From Erinaceus europaeus (Eukaryota; Chordata; Mammalia; Eulipotyphla; Erinaceidae): 64,000 nt of DNA. Both the position numbers and the translations under genes were made by a program. Positions 34,825 through 45,834 of the stretch are shown here, piece by piece (positions within the stretch are counted from its first letter, which is position 1; each line of letters opens with the position of its first letter). The DNA is taken from NCBI RefSeq assembly GCF_950295315.1, contig NC_080185.1:42438387-42502386 (forward strand), written 5' to 3'. The notes beneath the pieces are model-generated. The model searched no databases. It was not told the origin of the DNA and saw nothing but the letters and a program-made list of their open reading frames with translations.

Positions 34825-35105
34825 ATTTTTATATTTATTTATTCCCTTTTCGTTGCCCTTGTTGTTTTATTGTTGTAGTTATTATTGTTCTTGTTGTCTT
34901 TGTTGTTGGATAAGAGAGAAATGGAGAGAGGAGGGGAGACAGAGAGGGGGAGAGAAAGACAGACACCTGCAAACCTGCTTCACCACTTGTGAAGCGACTC
35001 CTCTGCAGGTGGGGATCCAGGGCCTCGAACCAGAATCTTTATGCTGGTCCTTGCTTGCGCTTTGCACCATATGTGCTTAATCTACTGCTCTACCGCCCAG
35101 CTCCC
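34825..35105 (-). mobile_element. S1 SINE inside the CA array, inverted relative to its neighbour
   Basis: 'tttattcccttttcgttgcc' to 'ctaccgcccagctccc'. Only about 10 bp separates the two A/T-rich tails. Confidence 0.9.
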
Positions 35106-35375
35106 TATAAATAAATATTTTTTAAAAAACAGTAAAAAAAAGAATTGGAATGAACACACACACACACTGCAGGTAAGAGCTGGAATGAACACACATACAC
35201 ACACACCCTGAAGGTAAGATTTGGAATGAACACACATCCAACCTACCTTGTAGATAAGAGTTGGAATGAATACACATACACACGCACACATACACTCACA
35301 CACACTGCAGGTAAGATTTGGAATGAACACACACACACACACACATCTATCCATCATGCAGGGAAGAGTTAAAAC

Positions 35376-35424
<49 letters not shown>

Positions 35425-35559
35425 GCAGGTAACAGTTGGAATTAACATACACACCCTGCAGGTAACATTTGGAACACACATACATACACACACACCCTGC
35501 AGGTAAGAATTGGAATGAACACATACACACACACACCCTGCAGGTAAGTGTTGGAATCA

Positions 35560-35596
<37 letters not shown>

Positions 35597-35699
35597 GCAG
35601 GTAAGAGTTGGAATGAATATACACTCACACACACTGCAGGTAAGAGTTGGAATGAACACACACGCACAATCCATCCACCCTGCAGGAAAGAGTTAGAAC

Positions 35700-35743
<44 letters not shown>

Positions 35744-36138
35744 CAGATAAGAGTTGGAATGAAAATACACACACACATACACACCCTACAGGTAAGATTT
35801 GGAATGAATACACACACACACAACACACACACCCTGCAGGTAAGAGTTGGAATGAACACACACATCCACACATCCACCTACCCTGCAGGGAAGAGTTGGA
35901 ACTAACACACACACACACACACACACACCCTCCCTGCAGATAAGAGTTAGAATGAATAAACACACACACACACTGCAGGTAAGAATTGGAATGAACACAC
36001 ACACACATCCACCCACTCTGCAGGGAAGAGTTGGAACTAACACACACACACACATACACTCACCCACACTGCAGGTAAGAGTTGGAATGAACACACACAT
36101 ACATCCACCCACCCTGCAGGGATGAGTTGGAACGAATA

Positions 36139-36177
<39 letters not shown>

Positions 36178-36277
36178 GGTTTAAGAGTTGGAATGAACAC
36201 ACACACACACACACACATCCTGCAAGCAACAATTGGAATGAACACACACGCACCCTGAAGGTAACATTTGGAACACA

Positions 36278-36308
<31 letters not shown>

Positions 36309-36568
36309 CCTGCAGGTAAGAGTTGGAATGAATACACACACATACTCACACACACTGCAGGTAAGAGTTGGAATAAACACACACACATATCCATCCACCT
36401 TGGAGGTAAGAGTTGTAGCTAACACACACACACAACACACATACACACACACCACACCCAGCAGGTAACATTTGGAATGAACATACACACACACACCCTG
36501 CAGGTAAGAGTTGGAATGAACACACACACACACACACATCCACCCACCCTGCAGGGAAGAGTTGGAAC

Positions 36569-36615
<47 letters not shown>

Positions 36616-36839
36616 CCCTGCAGGTAAGAGTTAGAATGAATAAACACACACACACTGCAGGTAAGAGTTGGAATGAACACACACATACACACACACACAC
36701 ACACACACATATCCTGCAAGCAACAATTGGAATGAACACACACGCACCCTGCAGGTAACATTTGGAACACACACACACACACACACCCTGCAAGCAACAA
36801 TTGGAATGAACACACACGCACCCTGCAGGTAACATTTGG

Positions 36840-36878
<39 letters not shown>

Positions 36879-37280
36879 CCTGCGAGCAACTATTGGAATG
36901 AACACACACGCACCCTGCAGGTAACATTTGGATCTCTCTCTCTCCCTCTCTCTCTCTCTCTCTCCCTGCAGGTAAGATCTGGAATGAACACACACGCATC
37001 CTGCAGGTAACATTTGGAACACACACACACACACACACCCTCTGCAGGTAAGAATTGGAATGAACACCCCCCCACTCCCTGTGGGTAAAAGTTGGAACGA
37101 ACACCCCCCCCACACACACAGCTTGCAGGCAACAGTTGGAACTAACACATACACACACACACACACACACCCTCTGCAGGTAAGAATTGGAATGAACACC
37201 CCCCCCACACTCCCTGTGGGTAAAAGTTGGAATGAACACCCCCCCACACACACACACAGCCTGCAGGCAACAGTTGGAAC

Positions 37281-37340
<60 letters not shown>

Positions 37341-37451
37341 CTGCAGGTAAGAATTGGAATGAACACCCCCACCCCCCACTCCCTTTAGGTAAAAGTTGGA
37401 ATGAACACCCCACACACACACACAGCCTGCAGGCAACAGTTGGAACTAACA

Positions 37452-37516
<65 letters not shown>

Positions 37517-37589
37517 GCTTCAAGTTAGATAAGCAGTAGATTCTCGGAGCTAGTTCATATGGAAGACAAACCATCAATTCCTAATTTTT

Positions 37590-37795
37590 CTGGGACTGGG
37601 TGGTAGCACATCCAGTTAAGCTCACACATTACCATGCACAAGGACTCAGGTTCAGGCCCTTGGTCCCTACTTGTGGGGGGGTGGGGTACGGAAAGAAGCT
37701 TCACGAGTGACGAAGCAGTGCTGCAGGTTTTTTTCCTTCTCTCCCCCTCTCTACCCCACCTCCAATTTCTCTGTTTCTGTTCAAAACACAAAGAA
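37590..37795 (+). mobile_element. S2 SINE
   Basis: 'ctgggtggtagcacatccag', 'caggttcaggcccttggtcc', 'gaagcttcacgagtgacgaa'. Confidence 0.82.
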
Positions 37796-37924
37796 ACAAA
37801 ACTCTGTATTTCCCCAGCTCATGGGGGAGAGGGACCTTTCACTCCACCAAGCAGAGCAGTGTCTCCTGCCCTTTATCAGCCTTCCCATTTCCAGCTCCTG
37901 AGAATTAGCTGCTTCCCTGAACAT

Positions 37925-38195
37925 CAAAGAGCAGTAACTGCAGTTTACTGAGCACTTACTATAGGCCACGCCACAGATGCCTTCATTTAAACCCTGGAGT
38001 AACCCTTCGACGTGGGAATGAACATCCTGCCCCACTTGAAGCGGAAGACGCCAAAGCACAGAACTTCCTCAGGGTTACACAGCTGTAACCACCCAACTGG
38101 GCAACCTTTCTATGACATCATCAAGTTCTGTTGGGTAGTTCCAAAGGCTAGTGGTAGAACAAAGGATCAAACCTAGACGGTTTGATTCTGGAGCC
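37925..38195 (+). mobile_element. MIR SINE
   Basis: 'tttactgagcacttactata', 'catttaaaccctggagtaac' and 'tcagggttacacagctgtaa' match the MIR core and 3' part. Confidence 0.75.
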
Positions 38196-38404
38196 TGAGT
38201 GCCCTGTACCTGTAGTTCCCTTTAAGGGCAGCTGCTGACCTGCCCCTGCAACTGGCTGTTGGCACCACACTCGCTCACATACCTCTGTCCACAGGGGGGA
38301 GACACCAGAACAGCTTGTGCTGCTCTGGTTTAAGCAACCCTCTTAAGAGTACTCTTGTGATGGGCTTACTTCTGCAACTACCTTTTCTCCCCTCTCTCTC
38401 CCCA
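38196..38404. other. Unassigned sequence
   Basis: No feature recognised. Confidence 0.4.
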
Positions 38405-38690
38405 TATTTTTTATGATTAATAGTAAGTTGCAGTACTTTAAGATTCGAATGTGTAATTCCACACCACATTCACCACCAAAGTTCTGTGTCCCCACTCTCC
38501 CAAAGATAACTACCATGGTTCTCACAAGTCTTAGAAACAGTTTTCTTTTCTCTTTTCTCCTTCCTTCCTTCCTTCCTTCCTTCCTTCCTTCCTTCCTTCC
38601 TTCCTTCCTTCCTTCGTCTCTCTCTCTCTCTTTCCAAGTTCATGTGTATCAGTCCTCAAGATTCCACGTATCAGTGAATGCCACGCCCCA
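38405..38690 (-). mobile_element. L1 3' UTR (minus strand) with (TTCC)n expansion
   Basis: 'ttaatagtaagttgcagtac', 'ccacattcaccaccaaagtt', 'ctcacaagtcttagaaacag', then the (TTCC)n/(TC)n run at 38545-38635 and 'gttcatgtgtatcagtcctc'. Confidence 0.82.
38545..38635 (+). repeat. (TTCC)n microsatellite inside L1 3' UTR
   Basis: About 60 bp of pure TTCC then (TC)n. Confidence 0.95.
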
Positions 38691-38984
38691 CTCAACTCCA
38701 GAATGATGGGTCTGACAGGGTCAGCATCCAAGAAAACTCTCTTCAAGGAAGAAGAATTCTGGGAGTGGGTCTTGGCATCCTGAGCAGATCTAAATTGAAA
38801 ACTCTGATTATTGTTTTCATTATGTACATGGTAATGATGCCGTGTAATCGGGGATGAACAGTCCCTGTTCCCAGATTAGATACAGATGAACAGGAAATGA
38901 GGTGGATGAAGTTATGGGTCATCAAATACACAAAGTTTCAGGAAAAATTCTTAATAATACTTACTCACCTCCTCTTATGAAATA

Positions 38985-39331
38985 TGTTAAAACTCTACAT
39001 AAAATACTATCTGCTAAGCCTATTACTCAGAAATGCATCACCCCATAAAGTACGACATTTCTTTGTAAAACCTCAAGGCCATCTAATCAAGAAATGAGCT
39101 TTACTTTCTGTTTCAGATATTGTTTATGTAAGGCTGAAAGATATATAAGTTCTCACTGGCTGAATAAAAATAGAGTTCATATTCACCCTCCAACAGAGTG
39201 TGGTTTATTCTGTTCTCCCCTGCGCCGACTCCTGACCCCCCCCCCCACGGTCTCTTTGGGGACTCTGCTCCTTCCTGATGCTCTTCCACTTGAGCGGTCC
39301 ATCGCAAGTGAATCCATCTGGTAGTCTGCAA
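38985..39331 (+). mobile_element. Probable solo LTR
   Basis: Starts TGTTAAAACTC; TATA box gatatataag at about 39149; 'ctggctgaataaa' at 39157-39170; then a U5-like GC-rich part with a C-run (39238-39247) and 'ctgatgctcttccacttgag'. Ends and TSD not resolved. No retroviral gene attached. Confidence 0.6.
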
Positions 39332-39407
39332 CTACCTTTTGAGTAGATAGGGGGTTTGGGTTTTTAATTTACACTTTTTTCTAAGACTTTAAAATTTTAA
39401 TTTATTA

Positions 39408-39560
39408 GGGTCTGGGTGGTGACGCACCTGGTTGAGTGCACATGTCGCAGTGTGCAAGGACCTAGGTCTAAGCCCTGAGTCCCCACCTTTAGGATGGAAA
39501 GCTTTGCAAGTGGTGAAGCAGGGCTGCAGATGTCTCTCTGTTTCTCTTCCTCTTTAAAGA
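39408..39560 (+). mobile_element. S2 SINE, truncated 3'
   Basis: 'gggtctgggtggtgacgcac', 'aagctttgcaagtggtgaag', 'gggctgcagatgtctctctg'. Confidence 0.75.
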
Positions 39561-39565
39561 AAATT

Positions 39566-39903
39566 ATTTATAAAATGGAAATACTGATAAGACTATGGGA
39601 TAAGAGGGGGTACATTTCCACACAATGTCCATGTCCCAGAGCTCTGTATCCAATCCCTTCCCTTGATAGCGTCCCTATTCTTTATCCCTCTGGGAGCATG
39701 GACCCAAGATCATTATAGGGTGCAGAAAGTGGAAGGTCTGGCTCCTGTAATTGCTTCCCAGCCTGTGTCTCTCTTTCCTTACTGGGGCAGGACTCTGGGG
39801 AGGCAGGATTACAGGACACATTGGGGTCATCTGCCCAGGGAATTCAGGTCAGCATCATGGTACTATCTGGATCCTGGTGGCTGAAAAAGAATTAAGATAT
39901 AAA
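39566..39903 (-). mobile_element. Family A repeat (split), 3' part
   Basis: 'aattatttataaaatggaaa' tail end, 'tccctctgggagcatggacc', 'gtaattgcttcccagcc'. Interrupted by S1; resumes at 40121. Confidence 0.8.
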
Positions 39904-40106
39904 CCCCAGCTCCCCACATGCAGGGGAGTCACTTCACAGGCAGTGAAGCAAGTCTGCAGGTGTCTATCTTTCTCTTCTCCTCTCTGTCTTCCCCTCCTCT
40001 CTCCATTTATCTCTGTCCTAACAATGACGACAATAATAATAACTACAACAACAATGAAAACAATAAGGGAAACAAAAGGGAAATAAATAAAATTTAAAAA
40101 AAAATT
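39904..40106 (+). mobile_element. S1 SINE, 5'-truncated, with 14-bp TSD
   Basis: Begins at 'ccccagctccccacatgcag' (tRNA head missing). The direct repeat aattaagatataaa is at about 39890-39903 and 40107-40120. Confidence 0.85.
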
Positions 40107-40120
40107 AAGATATAAAACAG

Positions 40121-40250
40121 AACAAATTGTTGACTTATCATGAACCTAAAGGCAAGAATATTACAGATGAAGATTTGGGGGTCTCCATTTAGGAAAAAGC
40201 TATGAGGTCTATTTTAGGTACAACCAAGATAGTCACTGGGTTTGGTGCTG
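40121..40250 (-). mobile_element. Family A repeat (split), 5' part
   Basis: 'acaaattgttgacttatcat', 'cagatgaagatttgggggtc', 'ggtctattttaggtac'. Confidence 0.75.
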
Positions 40251-40289
40251 ATGTTATGAATCCACTGCTCCTGGTAGCCATTCCTCCCC

Positions 40290-40455
40290 CCTTTTTTTTC
40301 TTTTCATTTTATTTGATACAACAGAGAGAAATTGAGAGGGTAGGTGGAGATCGGGAGAGAGAAAGATAGACATCTGCAGACTTGCTTCACGTGTGAAGCA
40401 TCTCCCTGCAGGTGGGTAGCAGGGGCTTGAATCCGGTAATGTGCCACTGCCTCGA
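40290..40455 (-). mobile_element. S2 SINE
   Basis: 'acagagagaaattgagaggg', 'acttgcttcacgtgtgaagc', 'gtgccactgcctcgag'. Confidence 0.7.
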
Positions 40456-40584
40456 GCCTTGTTTGTTTTTTGAGTTTCATCTCTAGCTTTATCATGAAAG
40501 CCATTGAACGTCACTTACTAGATTTTGTAAATGGTGTTCATTGTGGAATTGGAGTGTGTGATTTGAGTCTGAATAAGAGCCATT

Positions 40585-40850
40585 CAACAGAGGTCTGGTT
40601 GTGGTGCACCTGGTTAAGCACACACATGACCATATACAAGGTCCCAAGTTTAAGTTCCCAGTCTCCACCTGCAGGGGGCGGGGAGCTTCATGAGTGGTGA
40701 AGCAGTCTTTTTCCCATCTCTTATCTTCCCTTCCCTCCTCAATTTCTCTCTAGTCTATCAAAGAAGGGAGGTAAAATGTCCACTGAGAGTGGTGAACTGT
40801 ACAGGCGCCAAGCACCAGCAATAAATTTGGTGGCAATAAAAAAAAAAAGT
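40585..40850 (+). mobile_element. S2 SINE with extended tail
   Basis: 'gtctggttgtggtgcacctg', 'aagtttaagttcccagtctc', body, then a tail 'gccaagcaccagcaataaat' and an A-run. Confidence 0.75.
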
Positions 40851-41105
40851 CATTCTCTATCCCTATAGCTGGTTCAGTTGGAGGGATCAGGACAAATGTC
40901 CAGTTTGAATGGGCTTTTGTTTCTAACATTCTGTCAGCTGCTGAACTGCATCTGATTTTCAAGAGTTTTATAAATGGATGGTGACATTTTGAAAATGTTT
41001 GCTTTTCTTGGCATTTCTGATGATCATTATTCTCTCACTGGCAGAATGTATCTGCACCTCGTCACCATGTTACTTGTATCTTCCAGATGTTTGGTGGGAC
41101 TACTT
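40851..41105. other. Unique or L1-like AT-rich sequence
   Basis: 'gcatttctgatgatcattat' recalls an old minus-strand L1; otherwise unassigned. Confidence 0.35.
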
Positions 41106-41415
41106 ATTAAGTGCTGGGGCATATGTTGACTCTTTTCACTTCCTTTTATCATTTTATGGGTAGGGTTAATGGTTTACAATACAGTTGTTGGTACATGGGT
41201 ACAATCTCTCATCTCCCTCTGGTAGGTGTCTGTAGAACACACTCATCTCCAACTTAGGTCCTTTTCTACCATTATGCACTCAGACCCCAAAGCCCCCACC
41301 CCAGCCTCCTCCTTTCCCTCCCTTCCTCAGGGTCCTTTGCTTTGATGCAATATACTAAATCCAGTCCAAGTTTCACTTTGTATTTTTCTCATATGTCCCT
41401 GCTTCCTTCTTTTAA
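41106..41415. other. Unclassified interspersed repeat piece
   Basis: 'agggtcctttgctttgatgc' and 'atccagtccaagtttcac' closely resemble 15420-15470 (agagtcctttcctttggtgc, gtccaggttt), so this is a repeat, related to the family B copy there or to a separate family. Confidence 0.5.
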
Positions 41416-41419
41416 AACA

Positions 41420-41505
41420 TATTTTTATTTAGTTATTATTGGATAGAGGCAGAGAGAAATTGAGGGGGGACAGGGAGATAGAGAGGGAGAGAGGCAGAGA
41501 GATAC
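41420..41505 (-). mobile_element. S2 SINE fragment
   Basis: 'ttattggatagaggcagaga' and GA-rich body; head missing. Confidence 0.65.
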
Positions 41506-41664
41506 CAAGTTATGGTCATTTGTAGAGGAAAGCATTTTTGGTACAATTTGTACTGAAAAGACTGGCAACTTAACAAAGTTGGGTGTCCAGAAGCACCCAG
41601 CCTGTGGTCCCTAGTGTACAATCACATTTCCATTTTTTCTTTCCTTCCTTCCTGTCTTTAAAAA

Positions 41665-41953
41665 AAATTTTAATATTTATTTATTTTCCCTTTTGTTGCC
41701 CTTGTTGTTTTATTGTTGTAGTTATTATTATTGTTATTGATGTTGTTGTAGTTGGATAGGACAGAGAGAAATGGAAAGAGCAGGGGAAGACAAAGAGGAG
41801 GAGAGAAAGACAGACACCTGCAGACCTGCTTCACCGCCTGTGAAGTGGCTCCCCTGCGGGTGGGGACCAGGGGCTGGAACCAGGATCCTTAAGCCAGTCC
41901 TTGTGCTTTGCACCACGTGTACTTAACCTGCTGTGCTACTGCCCGACTTCCCC
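41665..41953 (-). mobile_element. S1 SINE
   Basis: 'ttttcccttttgttgccctt' to 'tgctactgcccgacttcc'. Confidence 0.88.
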
Positions 41954-42179
41954 CCCTCCTTCCTTTCTTTTCCTTTCTTTTTCCCTGCCACCAATGTTAT
42001 CTCTGGGTCTCATATATCCAGATAGGTAGCTAGTGGTCCTCGTGAATTGACACTTGATGTATTTGAAGCTTTTCTCCTAATTACTCTTTGACTGAGGCTG
42101 GATCCAGATACACAAGTGAGGGAGGTATGTTTTGTCAAGAAAGACTGGAGAGGTGCAGTACTGTTTTTTTTAAAAAAAA

Positions 42180-42475
42180 AAACTTAATTTTTTTTATTGT
42201 TTATTTTCCCTTTTGTTGCCCTTGTTGTCTTATTGCTGTAGTTATTGTTGTCGTTGTTGTTGTTGATGTCATTGTTGCATAGCACAGAGAGAATTAGAGA
42301 GAGGAGGGGAAGACAGAGAGGGGGAGAGAAAGAGAGACACATGTAGACCTGCCTCACCACTTGTCAAGTGACCTCCCTGCAGGTGGGGAGCCGGGGACTC
42401 AAACCAGTATCCTTATGCCAGTCCTTGCGCTTCGAGCCACATGCACTTAACCCACTGCGCTACCACCCGACCCCC
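42180..42475 (-). mobile_element. S1 SINE
   Basis: 'gtttattttcccttttgttg' to 'cgctaccacccgaccccccc'. Confidence 0.88.
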
Positions 42476-42887
42476 CCAAATTTTTTTTAAAGGTTCTTTT
42501 GAGGGGTTTATAAAATTGGAAGATTTATTAGGTTCTTAAAAGCTATGGTAATGGTAATGGAATAGATAAAGATGGAAAGTGCTTAAACATCCATGTGGTG
42601 TGAAGTCATGAGTCTTTAATCTTCCGTTCTTCAGCTGCCAAATTCCAAGATGTGCAGGCCCCTGGAGAAGGGAGAAAAGGGGACAGGAGAGCTATTTCCA
42701 TCAGTTGTCCCCTTAAATATCTTCAGTTCTCGCAAGTCCTCTTAAGGCTTCCTCCCACGTGATGTCTGCCATATGCTGATGACGTCTGCTAATCACACCC
42801 ACATGGTCCAGCCTTACTCTTTGTTTACAGGCAATAATACATCGAGTATTCTCAACTGAGCACATGTTATCATGATCAAGATATTGG
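42476..42887. other. Unassigned, possible LTR remnant
   Basis: 'catgagtctttaatcttccg' near 42610 might be a minus-strand LTR polyadenylation region, but no ends are seen. Confidence 0.3.
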
Positions 42888-43075
42888 GTTTAGGGGGCGG
42901 GTGTTGGCACACCTGGTTGAGAACATATGTTACAAAGAGCAAGGACCTGGATACAAAGCCTAAAAGCTTTGTGAGTGGTGAAGCAGTGCTACAGATGTCT
43001 CTCTGTCTCTCTCCCTCTCTCTCCCCCTTCATCTTAATGTCTGATTGTCTATGTCAAATAAATAAAAAGACAATT
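42888..43075 (+). mobile_element. S2 SINE with short core deletion
   Basis: 'gggggcgggtgttggcacac', 'aaagctttgtgagtggtgaa', (CT) body, 'caaataaataaaaagac'. A further S2 head-like piece is at 43080-43180. Confidence 0.78.
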
Positions 43076-43329
43076 AAGGGGGCTGGGTGGTAGTGCACCA
43101 GATTAATTGCACAACAACAAAATGGAGAAGGTAGCCTAAAAGAGCAGTGGATTCATAGTGTAGGTTTCTTAAACCCAATTCTATCAGGACCCAGAGAGAG
43201 AAGAGGAAAAAAGAAAAGTCATTTAAAGTAGTAATAGCTGTAGATATGACTTAAAATGGGAGAGACAGCAAGACTATAGAAAAGATGGGAAATGTGTGTG
43301 TGTGTGTATGTGTGTGTGTAGAGAGAGAT

Positions 43330-43490
43330 GATGAAAAAGATAGTTATAGAAATAATAGTCAACCCATATCTGTGACCTTGGGAGAATTACTGCAGTTTCC
43401 AATGGAGGGAATGAGGACAGAGTTCTGGTGGTGGGAACAGTGTGGAATTGTACCCCTGTTCTTTTGTAATTTTGTAAATCACTAATGAAA
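43330..43490 (+). mobile_element. Family A/B 3' end fragment
   Basis: 'gtgaccttgggagaattact', 'ggacagagttctggtggtgg', 'gtgtggaattgtacccctgt'. A (GT)n run lies just before (43291-43320). Confidence 0.65.
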
Positions 43491-43499
43491 AATGTATGT

Positions 43500-43790
43500 T
43501 CCAGGAATGGATGGTGGCACACTTGGTTGAATGCATATGGTATCATGCACAAGGATCCTAGTTCAAGTTCCTTGTCCTCACGTGGGGGCGGGGGTAAAGC
43601 TTTGCAATTGGTGAAGCAGTGCTGCAAGTGTCTCTTTCTCTTCCCCTCTCTATCTCCCCCAGCCTCTTAATTTCTCTCTGCCTCTATCAAAATACATTTT
43701 AAAAGGAAAAAAAAATAATGGCTACCAGGAGGGGAGGATTCTGAGCCCCAGTGATAACCCTGGTGACAATGAAAGCAAACACTAGTAACA
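43500..43790 (+). mobile_element. S2 SINE with extended tail
   Basis: 'gaatggatggtggcacactt', 'tagttcaagttccttgtcct', body, tail 'gataaccctggtgacaatga'. Confidence 0.75.
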
Positions 43791-43829
43791 ACAGCAACAA
43801 TAACGATAATGATAATAATAAGAGGTAGA

Positions 43830-44005
43830 AGGAGGGGGTATATAGCATAATGGTTATGCAAAGAGACTTTTGTGCCTGGGGCTCCTAAGTCCCAGGTTCA
43901 ATCCCCCGCATCACAATAAGCCAGAGCTGTGCAGTACTCTGGTATTTCTCTCTGTGTCTTTCTCTCTCTGCATCTCTTTCAAAAATAAAATGAATAAAAT
44001 ACTTT
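43830..44005 (+). mobile_element. S3 SINE
   Basis: 'tatatagcataatggttatg', 'caggttcaatcccccgcatc', 'ccagagctgtgcagtactct'. Confidence 0.85.
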
Positions 44006-44099
44006 TTTTAAAAAGTAGAAGGAAAAGAAAATATAGTTCCCATGTCTCCAATACAAGGCTCTGACTCAGAAAATATGAAAGTAAATTTATTTATTTTTT

Positions 44100-44215
44100 A
44101 TTTTAAGAAGACACAGCACAGTTCTGGCTTATGATGATGCAGGGAATTGAAATGGGACTTTGGAGCCTCAGGCATGAAAGTCTTTTTGCATAACCGTTAT
44201 GCTATCCCCTGCCCT
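44100..44215 (-). mobile_element. S3 SINE
   Basis: 'acagcacagttctggcttat', 'cctcaggcatgaaagtcttt', 'ccgttatgctatcccct'. Confidence 0.8.
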
Positions 44216-44470
44216 CCTTATTTATTTTTAAGATTGACTTGCTTACTATTGCACAAGATAGGTGGGTAGTCTCTCTCTCCCTCTCCCTCTTCCTCTCTTT
44301 CTCGCTCTCCCTCTAGCTCGAAGAAAGGCCAAAAATGGCCACAGGAAGTAGTAGAACTGTGAAGGCACTGAGCCCCAGTGGTAACCGTGGAGGCCAAAGA
44401 AAGAAAAAAAGAAGGAAGGAAAGAAAAGAAGAAAGAAAGAGAAGCAGAAAGGAGAGAAGGGGGGAGGGGA
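44216..44470. repeat. SINE-tail and simple-repeat mixture
   Basis: (CTCTCC)n at 44272-44315, a SINE tail-like 'actgagccccagtggtaacc', then (GAAA/GGAA)n at 44396-44462 and a C-run at 44479-44488. Confidence 0.6.
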
Positions 44471-44488
44471 ATTGTGACCCCCCCCCCC

Positions 44489-44814
44489 ACCTCCCATACA
44501 ACAAAGGTCAAGCTGTACGTCTGTATTTCCAAGCTTGAAAGGTTTGTATTGAGTGTCAGAGGAGGCTCAGAGCAGAACCAAGACTTTCAGTACTGCCTAA
44601 CAGTAATAGGGTATCACAGAAGCCGTTTGGAGAACACTCACAGGGTATGTGCACCCCTATCCCAGGAGCAGTCTGTGGAGCCTGAGAAGGGAGCTGAGCT
44701 TTCATCCCCCTTTCGGTGTGAAGTGAGGCCCACCTTGGGCCTTTACAACCCCAGCCCCCTCAGCAGCATGACAGCATCTCTTCTGTCCCCTGACAGAACA
44801 GTGATACCAGCTGG
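44489..44814. other. Unique sequence
   Basis: No repeat or family match recognised. A 166-residue frame crosses it (44378-44878) but its ends lie in simple repeat and SINE, so I do not call it a gene. Confidence 0.4.
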
Positions 44815-44935
44815 GGAGATAGCACAGACATATATGCAACAAACTGTCTCACCTGAAGCTCTGAGGTCCCAGGTTTAATCCTTGGGACCACCATAAGAGC
44901 TGAGCAGTGCTTTGGTCAAAAGAACAGTAACAATA
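44815..44935 (+). mobile_element. S3 SINE
   Basis: 'gctggggagatagcacagac', 'caggtttaatccttgggacc', 'gagctgagcagtgctttggt'. Confidence 0.82.
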
Positions 44936-45129
44936 AATCAAAACCAAACAATAACAAAACAGCATCACAGGAAGCCAACTCAGCTCAAACAGAAGACATG
45001 ACGGGGGGGGGGGGGGTGTTCAGGGTCTCATAGCACAATACCTAAATATTAAGGCTTCAATTGACAACCCCTCATCATATCAAGAGTCAGGAAGATTTTC
45101 AAGTGAAAAGAGATAGATGCTGAATTATG

Positions 45130-45372
45130 GGCCCGGGAGCTGGACTACCCGGCAAAGTGTACATGTGTCAGGACCCAGGTTTGAGCCCCAGGCTACCAAA
45201 TAGGAGCGCCTGCAGGGGAAAGCTTCTTGAGAAGTGGAGTAGGGCTGCAGATGTCTCTCTTTTCTCTGTCTCTCACCTTCTATTTAGAGGAAAGTAAAAA
45301 TGGCCAACTGAAACAGTGAAGTTGTGCAAGCATCGAGCCCCAGTGATAACCCCTGTGGCAAAATAAATAAGC
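45130..45372 (+). mobile_element. S2 SINE with extended tail
   Basis: 'gggcccgggagctggactac', 'caggtttgagccccaggcta', body, tail 'cgagccccagtgataacccc'. Confidence 0.72.
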
Positions 45373-45550
45373 AAGAGTCACCATAATGAGAATCTGTGCA
45401 CCACAAAGAACACCACCACCCGATTTGGTCCACCGACCTTGAACTTCCAGTCCCCAGAAGTGGGAGTAAGAACTCTTTGCAGTTTCACAGAAGAGTCACC
45501 CTTTCCAGAGTGGGCTTACAAAGCACAAGAAAACCATACGTCACTTGTTG
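45373..45550. other. Unassigned sequence
   Basis: No feature recognised. Confidence 0.4.
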
Positions 45551-45554
45551 GGGG

Positions 45555-45665
45555 AGGTGGGGAACAACATAGCTCACTTGAATACTGCACTGCTTTGCCA
45601 TGTGTTTGACCCAAGTTCAAACTTGGCCCTCACCACATTGAAGATAGCTTCAGTGCCCCGGTCTA
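45555..45665 (+). mobile_element. S5 SINE
   Basis: 'catagctcacttgaatactg', 'ctttgccatgtgtttgaccc', 'cttcagtgccccggtc'. An S2 core-like piece follows at 45675-45780. Confidence 0.75.
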
Positions 45666-45834
45666 TTTCACTGTGCTTCTAAACCTGGGTTCAAGCCCCC
45701 AGTCTGCATCTGCGGGAGGTGGGGGGGAGGCTTCACAAGTGGTGAAACAGTTCTGCCAGCCACAAGTCTCTCTCTCTCTCCATATATGAATATGTATATT
45801 CATATATTCTAGCCTATCTCTTCACTTTCTTTTC

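Larger units (their letters stand above)
33750..37514 (+). repeat. CA-rich minisatellite with CTGCAGGTAAGAGTTGGAAT unit
   Basis: About 3.2 kb of array plus a 0.57-kb SINE pair. Units alternate a (CA)n block with a 20-25-bp unique block of two kinds: 'ctgcaggtaagagttggaat' (also with ggtaacatttgga) and 'ccctgcagggaagagttgga'. I count roughly 40 ggtaag/ggtaac blocks. The part near 37060-37430 has a third variant with (C)n and 'gtgggtaaaagttgga'. 36931-36964 is a (CT)n block. Long open frames on both strands are compositional. Confidence 0.95.

Noticed and set aside
33750..37514. CRISPR-like array (repeat/spacer pattern)
   Set aside because: Spacers are (CA)n rather than unique, repeat blocks vary in length, no cas genes, and the context is a mammalian genome.
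34088..37528. Long Cys-Val or Thr-His frames across the CA array
   Set aside because: (CA)n and (GT)n lack stop codons in the relevant frames. No initiation context, domain or homologue.
44378..44878. 166-codon frame as a gene
   Set aside because: Starts in a (GAAA)n repeat and ends in an S3 SINE. No domain or splice structure.
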